Shown here piece after piece: positions 1-7,672 of a DNA stretch of 64,000 nt (the first letter of the stretch is position 1; the number at the start of each line of letters is the position of its first letter). The DNA is from Bacteroidales bacterium. Lineage in GTDB: Bacteria; Bacteroidota; Bacteroidia; Bacteroidales; UBA932. The notes under the pieces were generated by a model, which was not told the DNA's origin, made no database searches, and worked only from the letters and a program-made list of their open reading frames with translations. Position numbers and translations under genes: made by a program. Location of the stretch: NCBI GenBank assembly GCA_015060395.1, contig SUYP01000012.1, positions 1-64,000 on the forward strand. Reading direction: 5' to 3'.

Positions 1-37
1 AAAAGAGACACACAAGAAATTCTTGTATGTCTCTTTT
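1..37 (-). terminator. Intrinsic terminator after tRNA-Ser
   Basis: An almost perfect inverted repeat with one mismatch begins a few bases past the 3' end of the tRNA. On the minus strand it ends in CTCTTTT, as expected of a factor-independent terminator. Confidence 0.7.
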
Positions 38-40
38 CTG

Positions 41-125
41 CGGAGAGTGAGGGATTCGAACCCCCGGACCCGTTAAGATCAACGGTTTTCAAGACCGCCG
101 CATTCGACCACTCTGCCAACTCTCC
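41..125 (-). tRNA. tRNA-Ser (anticodon UGA)
   Basis: Read on the minus strand this is a class II tRNA. The 7-bp acceptor stem pairs GGAGAGT with ACTCTCC and is followed by a G discriminator. The T loop reads GGTTCGAATCC. A long variable arm is typical of tRNA-Ser. The anticodon loop CTTGAAA carries TGA, so it decodes UCA and related serine codons. CCA is not encoded. It has its own promoter and terminator, so it is probably a single-gene unit downstream of lspA. Confidence 0.95.
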
Positions 126-152
126 AATATGTTTCCCTTAGTTAAGGGAATG

Positions 153-183
153 CAAAGGTACGAATAAAATCGTAATCTGCAAA
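153..183 (-). promoter_or_regulatory. Bacteroidetes-type promoter for tRNA-Ser
   Basis: On the minus strand a TTTG (-33 element, 180-183) stands 19 bp from TACCTTTG (-7 element, 153-160), an excellent match to the Bacteroidetes sigma-ABfr consensus TTTG-N19/20-TAnnTTTG. The start site should fall near 146, about 20 bp before the mature tRNA. A perfect 8-bp palindrome (133-150) covers the expected start site. Confidence 0.75.
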
Positions 184-187
184 TTTT

Positions 188-787
188 TTATTGTTTTTCT
201 TTCATTTTCTCCTCTTCCTGGGCAAAAAACCTGTATTGGAACAGAAGGAGATAGATGGCTCCGCAGGTCACACAGCTGTCAGCGAAATTGAAGACTGCAC
301 CGAAGAAAGTGCGAGGATAGTCCATCCACGGAAGCTTATAATCAAACAAAGGGAAGTAGAACATATCCACGACCTGACCGAACATAAAGGCGAAAGGTGC
401 GCCCGGAGTCACGGTTTCAGGCCATATCAGGCCATAGAAGAAGCAATCCACTATATTGCCCAAGGCACCGGCAGTAATCATCGTCAGGCCCACGAGAACG
501 CCTGTCGGGGTGCCCTGCCTCCTGGAGAGCTTGCCGATCCAGCGGAAAAGAACCACAAAAAGCACGATGCGGAAAAGGGAAAGAAGCACCTTGCCCCAAA
601 GCCCTCCGAAAGCCATTCCGAAGGCCATACCCTTGTTAAGGACGAAATGGAGCTTGAACCAGTCCCCGATAACATTTATGGTCTCTCCCAGCTCCATATT
701 CGTCTTGACCAGAACCTTGATGATCTGGTCAATGACGACTAGGATTATTCCGAGTATGAAAAGCTTTTTGCCTTTTGACAGCTTCAT
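188..787 (-). CDS. lspA: Lipoprotein signal peptidase (signal peptidase II)
   Basis: Inner-membrane aspartyl protease that removes the signal peptide from lipidated prolipoproteins. The 199-residue product has four hydrophobic segments. The conserved NIVD block (catalytic D114) and FNFAD block (catalytic D170) are both present, as is an early DQIIK motif. Compared with the short proteobacterial enzyme it has an extra loop around residues 120-160, which I believe is common in Bacteroidetes LspA. It starts 3 bp after the stop of the DksA/TraR-family gene. The order ileS, dksA-like, lspA suggests one transcript. The window encodes many lipoproteins (SusD, SusE/F-like, amylase) that would need it. 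Confidence 0.95.
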   Translation of the reverse strand: MKLSKGKKLFILGIILVVIDQIIKVLVKTNMELGETINVIGDWFKLHFVLNKGMAFGMAFGGLWGKVLLSLFRIVLFVVLFRWIGKLSRRQGTPTGVLVGLTMITAGALGNIVDCFFYGLIWPETVTPGAPFAFMFGQVVDMFYFPLFDYKLPWMDYPRTFFGAVFNFADSCVTCGAIYLLLFQYRFFAQEEEKMKEKQ

Positions 788-790
788 ATA

Positions 791-1201
791 CTACTTGTTC
801 TTGTTCATCATTTCCTTAGCCTCAACGGTAAGGGTTGCGTGAGGAACAAGGCGGAGTCTTTCCTTAGGGATGAGCTTGCCTGTCATACGGCATACTCCGT
901 ATGTCTTGTTCTCGATCCTGATGAGAGCTGCCTCAAGATTCTGGATGAACTTGTACTGACGCTGCGCAAGAGCTCCCGCCTCTTCCTTTGAAAGGGTCAT
1001 AGCGCCCTCTTCCATCACTTTGAATGTAGGAGATGTATCTTCGATATCGTTGCTGGAGTCGTGAGTAACAATGTCACGAAGAATCTTATATTCCTTTTTT
1101 GCCTTCTCAAGCATTTCAATAATGATGGCCTTGAACTCCTGGAGTTCCTCGTCACTGTAACGAACCTTCACCTCAGGGGTGTTCTTGATTTCTTCTGCCA
1201 T
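791..1201 (-). CDS. DksA/TraR-family RNA polymerase-binding protein with degenerate zinc finger
   Basis: A 136-residue protein resembling the DksA/TraR family, which acts in the RNA polymerase secondary channel. An N-terminal coiled coil (about residues 17-100) precedes a C-terminal region where the C4 zinc finger should be. Only one cysteine remains, in YGVCRMTGKLI, so zinc binding as in E. coli DksA is unlikely. The C-terminal block KERLRLVPHATLTVEAK still fits the family. It lies between ileS and lspA on the same strand, probably co-transcribed with lspA. The family call is firm; the regulatory role is inferred. Confidence 0.85.
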   Translation of the reverse strand: MAEEIKNTPEVKVRYSDEELQEFKAIIIEMLEKAKKEYKILRDIVTHDSSNDIEDTSPTFKVMEEGAMTLSKEEAGALAQRQYKFIQNLEAALIRIENKTYGVCRMTGKLIPKERLRLVPHATLTVEAKEMMNKNK

Positions 1202-1241
1202 AGTGGTATATTGTTTTATTAGTTAATAGTTTCTCATTTCA

Positions 1242-1254
1242 GATTACTCGAATC
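1242..1254. repeat. Short dispersed intergenic motif GATTACTCGAATC
   Basis: This 13-mer, with core ACTCGA, sits in the ileS/dksA-like spacer. Close copies occur in other gene-flanking gaps at 15410-15422 (GATTACTCGAGTC) and, inverted, at 23537-23549. Here it is followed by TTCGCTCGGGGTGACA, which looks like part of a longer REP-like intergenic repeat. Confidence 0.4.
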
Positions 1255-1288
1255 ACTTCATTCGCTCGGGGTGACATCTGACAGCAGT

Positions 1289-4200
1289 TTATCGACGGAT
1301 TACCGAAATGCGGATAGTTCCATCATTCCATTCTACCTCAGGTGCATCACCTGCCTCTGCAAGAGAAGTCGCCTTGACAGAAAGCGCAAGTGTCTGAGCT
1401 GCAACATAATCGCTGAAGTTCGCAAGGGATGCGGATATCTCCGCTGCATCCTCTCCGTCAGCAAAGATTGTGATATCGATCTTGTCAGTCACATCAAAGC
1501 CGCTGGTCTTTCGGAGGTTCTGGATACGGTTGATGAGTTCACGCGCCACACCCTCCTGCTTGAGTTCCTCGGTAATTGTTATGTCAAGAGCTATGGTCAT
1601 CGAACCTTCGGTAGCCACAAGCCATCCCGGCATATCCTCGGACGAGATCTCATAATCGCCCTTGTTAAGGGTCACATCTCCCGACGGAAGGCTCAGAACA
1701 TATCCTGTGCCAGAAGCCTCGGAAGTCTGGATCGCGTTTATGACTTCCTGAGAAAGAGTACCGAATGCAGCGGCGATCTCCTTCATCTGCTTGCCATAGA
1801 TCTTGCCGAGGGTCTTGAAGTTCGGCTTGATCTTCTTGGTGATAAGTCCTGTGGTGTCGGAAATGAACTCAGCTTCCTTGACATTCACCTCACTGAGTAT
1901 CAGAGTCTTGACCTGCTCGAGCTGTTCCTTCACGCGTGCATCGATGACAGGGATGATGATCTTCGAGAGAGGCTTGCGGACATTGATCTCAGCCTTGCGG
2001 CGAAGGGCAAGCACCATAGAAGTCGCCCTCTGAGAGAGTACCATACGCTCCTCGAGATCCTTGTCAACTACTGTCTCGTCATACTCAGGCATAGCTACAT
2101 AATGTACAGACTCCTCACCCTCCACAAGGTCAAGATAGAGGCGGTCCATAAAGAACGGAGCGATAGGAGCTGCAAGCTTTGCCACTGCCACGAGAACCTG
2201 ATAGAGGGTCTGGTAGGCCGAGAGCTTGTCTGTATCCATAGTACCGCCCCAGAATCTCTTTCTTCCGAGTCGTACATACCAGTTGCTGAGATGGTCGCAT
2301 ACGAAATCCTGGATCAGACGTCCTGCAGAAGTGATATCATAATCCTCGTATGCAGCCACAACATCCTTCACAAGGGAGTTGAGCAGCGAGATCACCCATC
2401 TGTCGATCTCCGGACGCTCGCTCACAGGCACCTGTTCAGCCTTCGGATCGAATCCGTCGATATTCGCATAAAGGGCGAAGAATGAATATGTATTGTAAAG
2501 TGTTCCGAAGAATTTACGACGCACCTCATCGACACCTGTCACGTCAAAGCGGAGGTTGTCCCAAGGCTGCGCGTTGGTAAGCATATACCATCTGAGGGCA
2601 TCAGCGCCGTATGTATCGAGAGCCCAGAAAGGATCCACGGCATTGCCCAGACGCTTACTCATCTTGTTGCCGTCCTTATCAAGCACCAATCCGTTGGAAA
2701 TCACCCTCTTGAATGCGCACTTGTCGCTCACCATCGTATTGATTGCGTGGAGAGTATAGAACCATCCGCGGGTCTGGTCAACACCCTCGGCGATGAAGTC
2801 GGCAGTTATGCCGAATCTCTCGGAACCGAGGTTGCGGAGACCTTCCTGTGCGTATGGCATCGCACCAGAATCGAACCATACGTCGATGAGGTCGAGCTCA
2901 CGCACCATCTTCTTTCCGCTGTCTGAAACGAGGAAGATATTGTCCACATACGGACGGTGAATATCTATCTTGTCATAATTTTCCTTCGACATATCCTCAG
3001 GATCGAAGCCCTTTGCCGCAAAAGGATTCTCTGTCATAAATCCGGCAGCGACAGCCTTGTCGATCTCGGCATAGAGCTCCTTGATAGAGCCGATGCACTT
3101 GGCTTCCTTGCCGTCCTCAGTCTGCCAGATAGGAAGCGGCGTTCCCCAATAGCGGCTTCTCGAGAGGTTCCAATCCTGAATATTCTCAAGCCATTTTCCG
3201 AAACGGCCTGTACCTGTTGACTCCGGCTTCCAGAGGATCTCCTCATTGAGCTCCATCATTCTCTCGCGGACTGCAGTGGTCTTGATGAACCAGGAGTTGA
3301 GAGGATAATAGAGGACAGGCTTGTCAGTACGCCAGCAGTGAGGATAATTATGCGTATGCTTCTCGATGCGGAACGCCTTGTTCTGCTGCTTGAGCATCAC
3401 GCAGATGTCAACATCAAGCGTAGGAGCATCAGCCGGGAGCTCTACATCATACGCATTCTTCACATAGCGGCCTGCCCACTCCGCATAATCAGGGGACATA
3501 TTCGCAGCAGCATAGTCCGGGTCGAGATCCTCCACACGGAAGAATCGGCCTCTGAGATCCACCTGAGCCTGGAGATCGCCGTTACGGTCGATCACCTGAA
3601 GGCCGGGAACACCGGCAAGGCGAGCCACCTTAGCGTCATCCGCACCGAATGTAGGAGCTATATGAACGATACCGGTACCATCCTCTGTAGTCACATAATC
3701 ACCAGGAATCACTCTGAAGGCGCCCTCGCCAGGATTGAACCAAGGGATGAGCTGCTCATAGCTGATGCCCACCAGATCCGTACCCTTGAGAGTGCCGTCA
3801 AGCACCTTGTAAGGCACGAGCTTGTCGCCCGGTTTGTAATCCTCGAATGCAACGTCTGCAGCCTTAGGATTGAAATGGGCGTTCACAAGAGCCTGAGCCA
3901 CTACATAGAGAGCCGGCTGACCAGTATATGGGTTGAACGAAAGGACACGGACATAGTCAATATTCGGTCCTACGCAGAGGGCTGTGTTCGAAGGAAGAGT
4001 CCAAGGCGTGGTTGTCCAGGCAAGGATATATGCAGGGACTCCCTCGCTGAAGAGGAACTCAGACTTCTCGTCACGGACAACGGCAAACTGAGCCACGGCA
4101 GTGGTATCCTTCACGTCACGGTAGCAGCCCGGCTGGTTGAGCTCGTGGGTGCTGAGACCTGTTCCCGCTGCAGGAGAATATGGCTGGATGGACTTTCCCT

Positions 4201-4720
4201 TGTAGAGAAGTCCCTTGTCATAGATCTTCTTGAGGAGATACCAGAGGGTCTCGATATAACGGTTGTCATACGTGATGTACGGATCGTTCATATCGACCCA
4301 GTATCCCACACGCTCAGTCATATTCACCCACTCTGCAGTATATTTCATCACCTCCTTGCGGCAGGCGTCATTATATTCCTCCACAGAGATCATTGTTCCG
4401 ATATCTTCCTTGGTGATGCCCAGCATCTTCTCCACGCCAAGCTCCACTGGAAGTCCGTGGGTATCCCATCCGGCACGACGGTTCACCTTATATCCGCTCT
4501 GGGTCTTGTAGCGGCAGATAGCGTCCTTGATGGAACGGGCCATCACGTGGTGGATTCCCGGCATACCGTTAGCCGAAGGCGGACCCTCAAAGAAAATGAA
4601 TTCCGGTGCACCTTCTCTCAATTCAAGCGACTTCTCGAACGCGTGGTTCTTTCTCCATCTGTCCAGCACCTCGTTGCCTGTCGCCACGAGATCAAGACCT
4701 TTATATTCGTGAAATTTCAT
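1289..4720 (-). CDS. ileS: Isoleucyl-tRNA synthetase
   Basis: Charges tRNA-Ile with isoleucine in the cytoplasm. The 1143-residue protein is a full-length class I synthetase. The HIGH-equivalent GIHH is at residues 55-58 within PPSANGMPGIHH, the editing domain follows (TWTTTPWTLPSN type motif near 235-246), and KMSKR is at 686-690. Its length and motif style resemble the longer, eukaryote-like IleRS type. The anticodon-binding domain fills residues about 750-900, and a C-terminal extension follows. It is the first gene of the presumed ileS, dksA-like, lspA unit, although an 87-bp spacer with a repeat separates it from the next gene. Confidence 0.97.
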   Translation of the reverse strand: MKFHEYKGLDLVATGNEVLDRWRKNHAFEKSLELREGAPEFIFFEGPPSANGMPGIHHVMARSIKDAICRYKTQSGYKVNRRAGWDTHGLPVELGVEKMLGITKEDIGTMISVEEYNDACRKEVMKYTAEWVNMTERVGYWVDMNDPYITYDNRYIETLWYLLKKIYDKGLLYKGKSIQPYSPAAGTGLSTHELNQPGCYRDVKDTTAVAQFAVVRDEKSEFLFSEGVPAYILAWTTTPWTLPSNTALCVGPNIDYVRVLSFNPYTGQPALYVVAQALVNAHFNPKAADVAFEDYKPGDKLVPYKVLDGTLKGTDLVGISYEQLIPWFNPGEGAFRVIPGDYVTTEDGTGIVHIAPTFGADDAKVARLAGVPGLQVIDRNGDLQAQVDLRGRFFRVEDLDPDYAAANMSPDYAEWAGRYVKNAYDVELPADAPTLDVDICVMLKQQNKAFRIEKHTHNYPHCWRTDKPVLYYPLNSWFIKTTAVRERMMELNEEILWKPESTGTGRFGKWLENIQDWNLSRSRYWGTPLPIWQTEDGKEAKCIGSIKELYAEIDKAVAAGFMTENPFAAKGFDPEDMSKENYDKIDIHRPYVDNIFLVSDSGKKMVRELDLIDVWFDSGAMPYAQEGLRNLGSERFGITADFIAEGVDQTRGWFYTLHAINTMVSDKCAFKRVISNGLVLDKDGNKMSKRLGNAVDPFWALDTYGADALRWYMLTNAQPWDNLRFDVTGVDEVRRKFFGTLYNTYSFFALYANIDGFDPKAEQVPVSERPEIDRWVISLLNSLVKDVVAAYEDYDITSAGRLIQDFVCDHLSNWYVRLGRKRFWGGTMDTDKLSAYQTLYQVLVAVAKLAAPIAPFFMDRLYLDLVEGEESVHYVAMPEYDETVVDKDLEERMVLSQRATSMVLALRRKAEINVRKPLSKIIIPVIDARVKEQLEQVKTLILSEVNVKEAEFISDTTGLITKKIKPNFKTLGKIYGKQMKEIAAAFGTLSQEVINAIQTSEASGTGYVLSLPSGDVTLNKGDYEISSEDMPGWLVATEGSMTIALDITITEELKQEGVARELINRIQNLRKTSGFDVTDKIDITIFADGEDAAEISASLANFSDYVAAQTLALSVKATSLAEAGDAPEVEWNDGTIRISVIRR

Positions 4721-4737
4721 AAATAAAATTTATTACC

Positions 4738-4745
4738 TATTTTTG
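4738..4745 (+). promoter_or_regulatory. Candidate -7 element for the cvpA-tsaB transcript
   Basis: TATTTTTG matches TAnnTTTG and lies 57 bp before the chosen cvpA start. No good TTTG is seen 19-20 bp upstream. A hairpin with TCGGGT/ACCCGA arms (4749-4764) followed by TTTTT lies just downstream in the leader. Confidence 0.45.
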
Positions 4746-4777
4746 CACTCGGGTTCCGACCCGAATTTTTCAATCCG

Positions 4778-4785
4778 CAAATATA
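4778..4785 (-). promoter_or_regulatory. Candidate -7 element for ileS
   Basis: On the minus strand TATATTTG matches TAnnTTTG. The start site would be near 4771, giving an ileS leader of about 50 nt. The -33 element is weak. If both this and the cvpA promoter are used, the divergent leaders overlap by about 20 bp. Confidence 0.45.
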
Positions 4786-4802
4786 GACATTTTAAAGCAA
4801 TT

Positions 4803-5300
4803 ATGAGCATAGTAGATATCATTCTTTTGATCTGTTTCATTCCGGCAGTGGTACAAGGGTTCCGCAAAGGGTTCATATCCCAGGTAATCGCCATCGTATC
4901 GATCATCCTGGGTGCCTGGCTGTCCTTCCGTTTCGCCTCCGCAGTAAGCGAATGGCTGGCCCAGTACATCCAGGGATCGGAGCAGATACTGAAGCTCATA
5001 GCCTTTGCCCTCATACTGATCGCCGTCATCGCCGGACTGGCCCTTCTGGGCAAGCTGATAGAAGGCACATTCAAGCTTGTGATGCTCGGATGGCTCAACA
5101 GGCTTCTGGGAGTGCTTTTCTCACTTCTCAAGGCAGGGCTCATCGTAGGGCTGATAATTATGGCATTCTGCTCGCTCAACAACACATTCGGCTTCGTCAG
5201 CGAGGAAACGCTCAACGGATCAGTGCTTTTCCCGCCGCTCAAAGACCTGGCTTACACCGTTTTCCCATATCTTAAAGAACTTCTTTTCTGGAACAAATAA
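4803..5300 (+). CDS. CvpA family membrane protein
   Basis: A 165-residue integral membrane protein of the CvpA family (named for colicin V production; real role unclear). Four hydrophobic segments are visible, and the N-terminal pattern VDIILLICFIPAVVQGFRKG fits the family, with a polar RKG turn after the first helix. I chose the ATG at 4803 because it starts directly at the family's usual N-terminus; an upstream in-frame ATG at 4743 overlaps the putative promoter. It ends 2 bp before tsaB, so the two are probably translated from one mRNA. Confidence 0.85.
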   Translation: MSIVDIILLICFIPAVVQGFRKGFISQVIAIVSIILGAWLSFRFASAVSEWLAQYIQGSEQILKLIAFALILIAVIAGLALLGKLIEGTFKLVMLGWLNRLLGVLFSLLKAGLIVGLIIMAFCSLNNTFGFVSEETLNGSVLFPPLKDLAYTVFPYLKELLFWNK

Positions 5301-5302
5301 AT

Positions 5303-6025
5303 ATGGAAAGGATCATACTCATAGAGACATCGACAGCGCTCTGTTCTGCAGCTTTGGCAGAAGACGGAGCCATCACAGCATACAGAGAAAGCTCCGCACC
5401 CAAGGCTCACGCATCCCTCACAGCCGTCTTCATACAGGAAATACTCACAGAAAGAGGTATATCGCTGTCTGACTGCGACGCCGTATGCGTAAGTATGGGA
5501 CCGGGATCATACACAGGCCTGCGCGTGGGCGTTTCCACTGCCAAGGGACTATGCTTCGGAAGCGGAAAGCCTCTGATTGCCGTCGGCACTCTCGACACCC
5601 TCGTCGCACAAGCGTCGGATATCATCCCAAGCACCTGTAATGTCATCCAGAGCGAAGCCGAGGGAACACCATACCGCTTCATCATACCTATGATCGACGC
5701 GCGCCGTATGGAGGTTTATGCAGCGGTATTCTCCCCTGATGGTCAGCAGCTTACAGAGACTGCTCCAGCCATCATCGACGAGAACAGCTTCGCGGAATAT
5801 CTCGAGCAGGGTCCCTGCCTCTTCATAGGAGACGGAGCCGGCAAATGCGCCGACGTCATCAGGCATCCGGACGCACACTTCATCCAGTGCCAGCCGAAAG
5901 CCTCCTCGATGCTCCTTCCGGCCCGGAAGGCATATAAAGAAAAACGATTCGAAGACGTTGCGTACTTCGAACCGTTCTATCTTAAGGAATTCGTCGCTAC
6001 CGTGAGCAAGAAAAAGCTCTTCTAG
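5303..6025 (+). CDS. tsaB: tRNA threonylcarbamoyladenosine biosynthesis protein TsaB
   Basis: Partner of TsaD/TsaE in making t6A37 of ANN-decoding tRNAs. The 240-residue product has the ASKHA-fold opening (IETSTALCSAAL, about residues 7-18) and the family motif MGPGSYTGLRVG around residues 64-75. As in other TsaB proteins, the metal-binding histidines of TsaD are absent. It follows cvpA by 2 bp and converges with the ABC transporter gene, leaving 10 bp between the stop codons. Confidence 0.95.
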   Translation: MERIILIETSTALCSAALAEDGAITAYRESSAPKAHASLTAVFIQEILTERGISLSDCDAVCVSMGPGSYTGLRVGVSTAKGLCFGSGKPLIAVGTLDTLVAQASDIIPSTCNVIQSEAEGTPYRFIIPMIDARRMEVYAAVFSPDGQQLTETAPAIIDENSFAEYLEQGPCLFIGDGAGKCADVIRHPDAHFIQCQPKASSMLLPARKAYKEKRFEDVAYFEPFYLKEFVATVSKKKLF

Positions 6026-6035
6026 GCTATCTGAA

Positions 6036-7664
6036 TCATCCCATCATCACCTTGTCGGTGCAGAGATCGGAGGTCTGGGAGTTGTGGGTGACCATTATCA
6101 GGGTGCGGTCGGCAAGACGCGTGCTGATGCGCTGGAGAAGGAGGTTTTCGGTGTGGGAGTCGAGGGCCGAGGTCGGCTCGTCGAGGAGGATGACGGCGCC
6201 CGGACGCAGGAGAGCCCTTGCAATGGCGATGCGCTGAGCCTGTCCTTCGCTGAGGCCGGCTCCCTTCTCTCCGCAGAGAGTGTCGAGGCCGTCCGGAAGG
6301 TCATATACGAATTCCGAGACGGAGGTGTAGAGGGCTTCGCGGATCTGCTGTTCATCCGCATCCGGCTTACCCATCAGGAGGTTGTCACGGATGGTTCCGC
6401 TCACGAGGGTGTTTCCCTGAGGGACATAGACAATGTTGCAGCGGGTGTCCGGAGATATTTCCGCACTCTCGGTGTCATTGTATAGGGTTATATGGCCCTT
6501 CTCAGGGGTGAGGAGGGAGAGCATCAGCCTTATGAGGGTGCTCTTTCCTATGCCCGTCTCTCCTACTACTGCAGTGAGGCTTCCGGGGCGGAAGTCGTGG
6601 CTGAAGGAGTCTATGACTTTCCTGGTTCCGTCCGGATAGGTGAAATCAACATTGTCGAAGCGTACTCCCACCTTTCCTTCGAGACGTACCGACTCTCCCC
6701 TTTCCTCCTGTGGGAGTTCGAGTTCGCAGAGACGGTCAACCGAGGTGATGGTGTGCACTGCCGTCGAGAACTGTCTCGAAAGTCGCGATATAGGCCTCTG
6801 GATCTGGCCTACAAGCTGAAGGAAGGCCGCCATAGTACCGAAGGTTATCGTTCCCGCAGCAATGCCGGCAACGCCCCAGGAAAAGGCCGTCACGTAGCCT
6901 GCAGAGAAGCCGAGCTGGACTACGGCTCGCGAGAAGAGGGCGTAGTTGTTGCGGGCTATGGTCTGCTGTCTGAGGTCGTCCTGATAGTCGTCGAGGGAGC
7001 CTATGGCCTGGCCTGTGTTCTCGAACGAGGTGATCAGGGTCCTGTGCTGGATGTTCTCCTGAAGATGGGTGTAGATACGGCTGTCAGTGGTGCGGATGTC
7101 GTTTGTGAGCTTACGCATACGGCGGACGTATGTCCGGCTGAGAAGAAGGGCCACGGGCATAATCAGCAGCACGACAAGGGCGAGACGCCACTCCATCGAC
7201 CCTAGGAAGATGAAGGCCGCGACGAGCTGTATGGCTGTGGAGATGACTGCAGGGACTGTCCTGGAGAGGGTGTCGGCTATCTTTGCCACGTCTCCGTCAA
7301 GCCTGCTGAGCATATCTCCTGTATGGAAGGCTTCCCTGCCGATCCAACGGCTTTCCATTATCTTTGAGAAGTATCTGAAACGCAAGGAGTTGCGGAGCGA
7401 CACATCGACTTTGGTCTCGAGCCGGCTGATTATGATGGAAAAGATTATCTGGACAAGGGCGCAGGCGGCGAAGATGATGATGTAGTGGGAGAGTCTGCCG
7501 CTGACGCTCCGTGTGGCAATGTCTATGAGATGTTTGCTGACCCATACATTGACCATAGCTGTCGCGACAGACAAAGTGCTCACGACAGCTATGGTGAAGA
7601 TTCCACATCTGCAGCCTCTGGTGGCATTCCAGAGCCAGCGGAAGATATGGGTCATATTATGCAT
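6036..7664 (-). CDS. ABC exporter half-transporter (membrane domain plus ATPase)
   Basis: A 542-residue fusion of an exporter-type transmembrane domain (residues about 15-300, six helices expected) and a nucleotide-binding domain. The ATPase has a Walker A of GETGIGKST (near residue 370), signature LSEGQAQR, Walker B VILLDEPTSA and a switch histidine in MVTHNS. The signature is LSEGQ rather than LSGGQ, a common exporter variant. It probably works as a homodimer; its substrate cannot be told from the sequence. It starts 8 bp after the thioredoxin-fold lipoprotein gene and is likely the last gene of the greA-HIT-lipoprotein-ABC run. Confidence 0.9.
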   Translation of the reverse strand: MHNMTHIFRWLWNATRGCRCGIFTIAVVSTLSVATAMVNVWVSKHLIDIATRSVSGRLSHYIIIFAACALVQIIFSIIISRLETKVDVSLRNSLRFRYFSKIMESRWIGREAFHTGDMLSRLDGDVAKIADTLSRTVPAVISTAIQLVAAFIFLGSMEWRLALVVLLIMPVALLLSRTYVRRMRKLTNDIRTTDSRIYTHLQENIQHRTLITSFENTGQAIGSLDDYQDDLRQQTIARNNYALFSRAVVQLGFSAGYVTAFSWGVAGIAAGTITFGTMAAFLQLVGQIQRPISRLSRQFSTAVHTITSVDRLCELELPQEERGESVRLEGKVGVRFDNVDFTYPDGTRKVIDSFSHDFRPGSLTAVVGETGIGKSTLIRLMLSLLTPEKGHITLYNDTESAEISPDTRCNIVYVPQGNTLVSGTIRDNLLMGKPDADEQQIREALYTSVSEFVYDLPDGLDTLCGEKGAGLSEGQAQRIAIARALLRPGAVILLDEPTSALDSHTENLLLQRISTRLADRTLIMVTHNSQTSDLCTDKVMMG

Positions 7665-7672
7665 AGGATTCT

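Noticed and set aside
1271..2485. 404-codon plus-strand open frame near the ileS 3' end
   Set aside because: Antisense shadow of ileS without any family motif.
3338..4726. Long plus-strand open frame (462 codons) opposite ileS
   Set aside because: Shadow of ileS: no recognisable motifs, composition dictated by the opposite strand.
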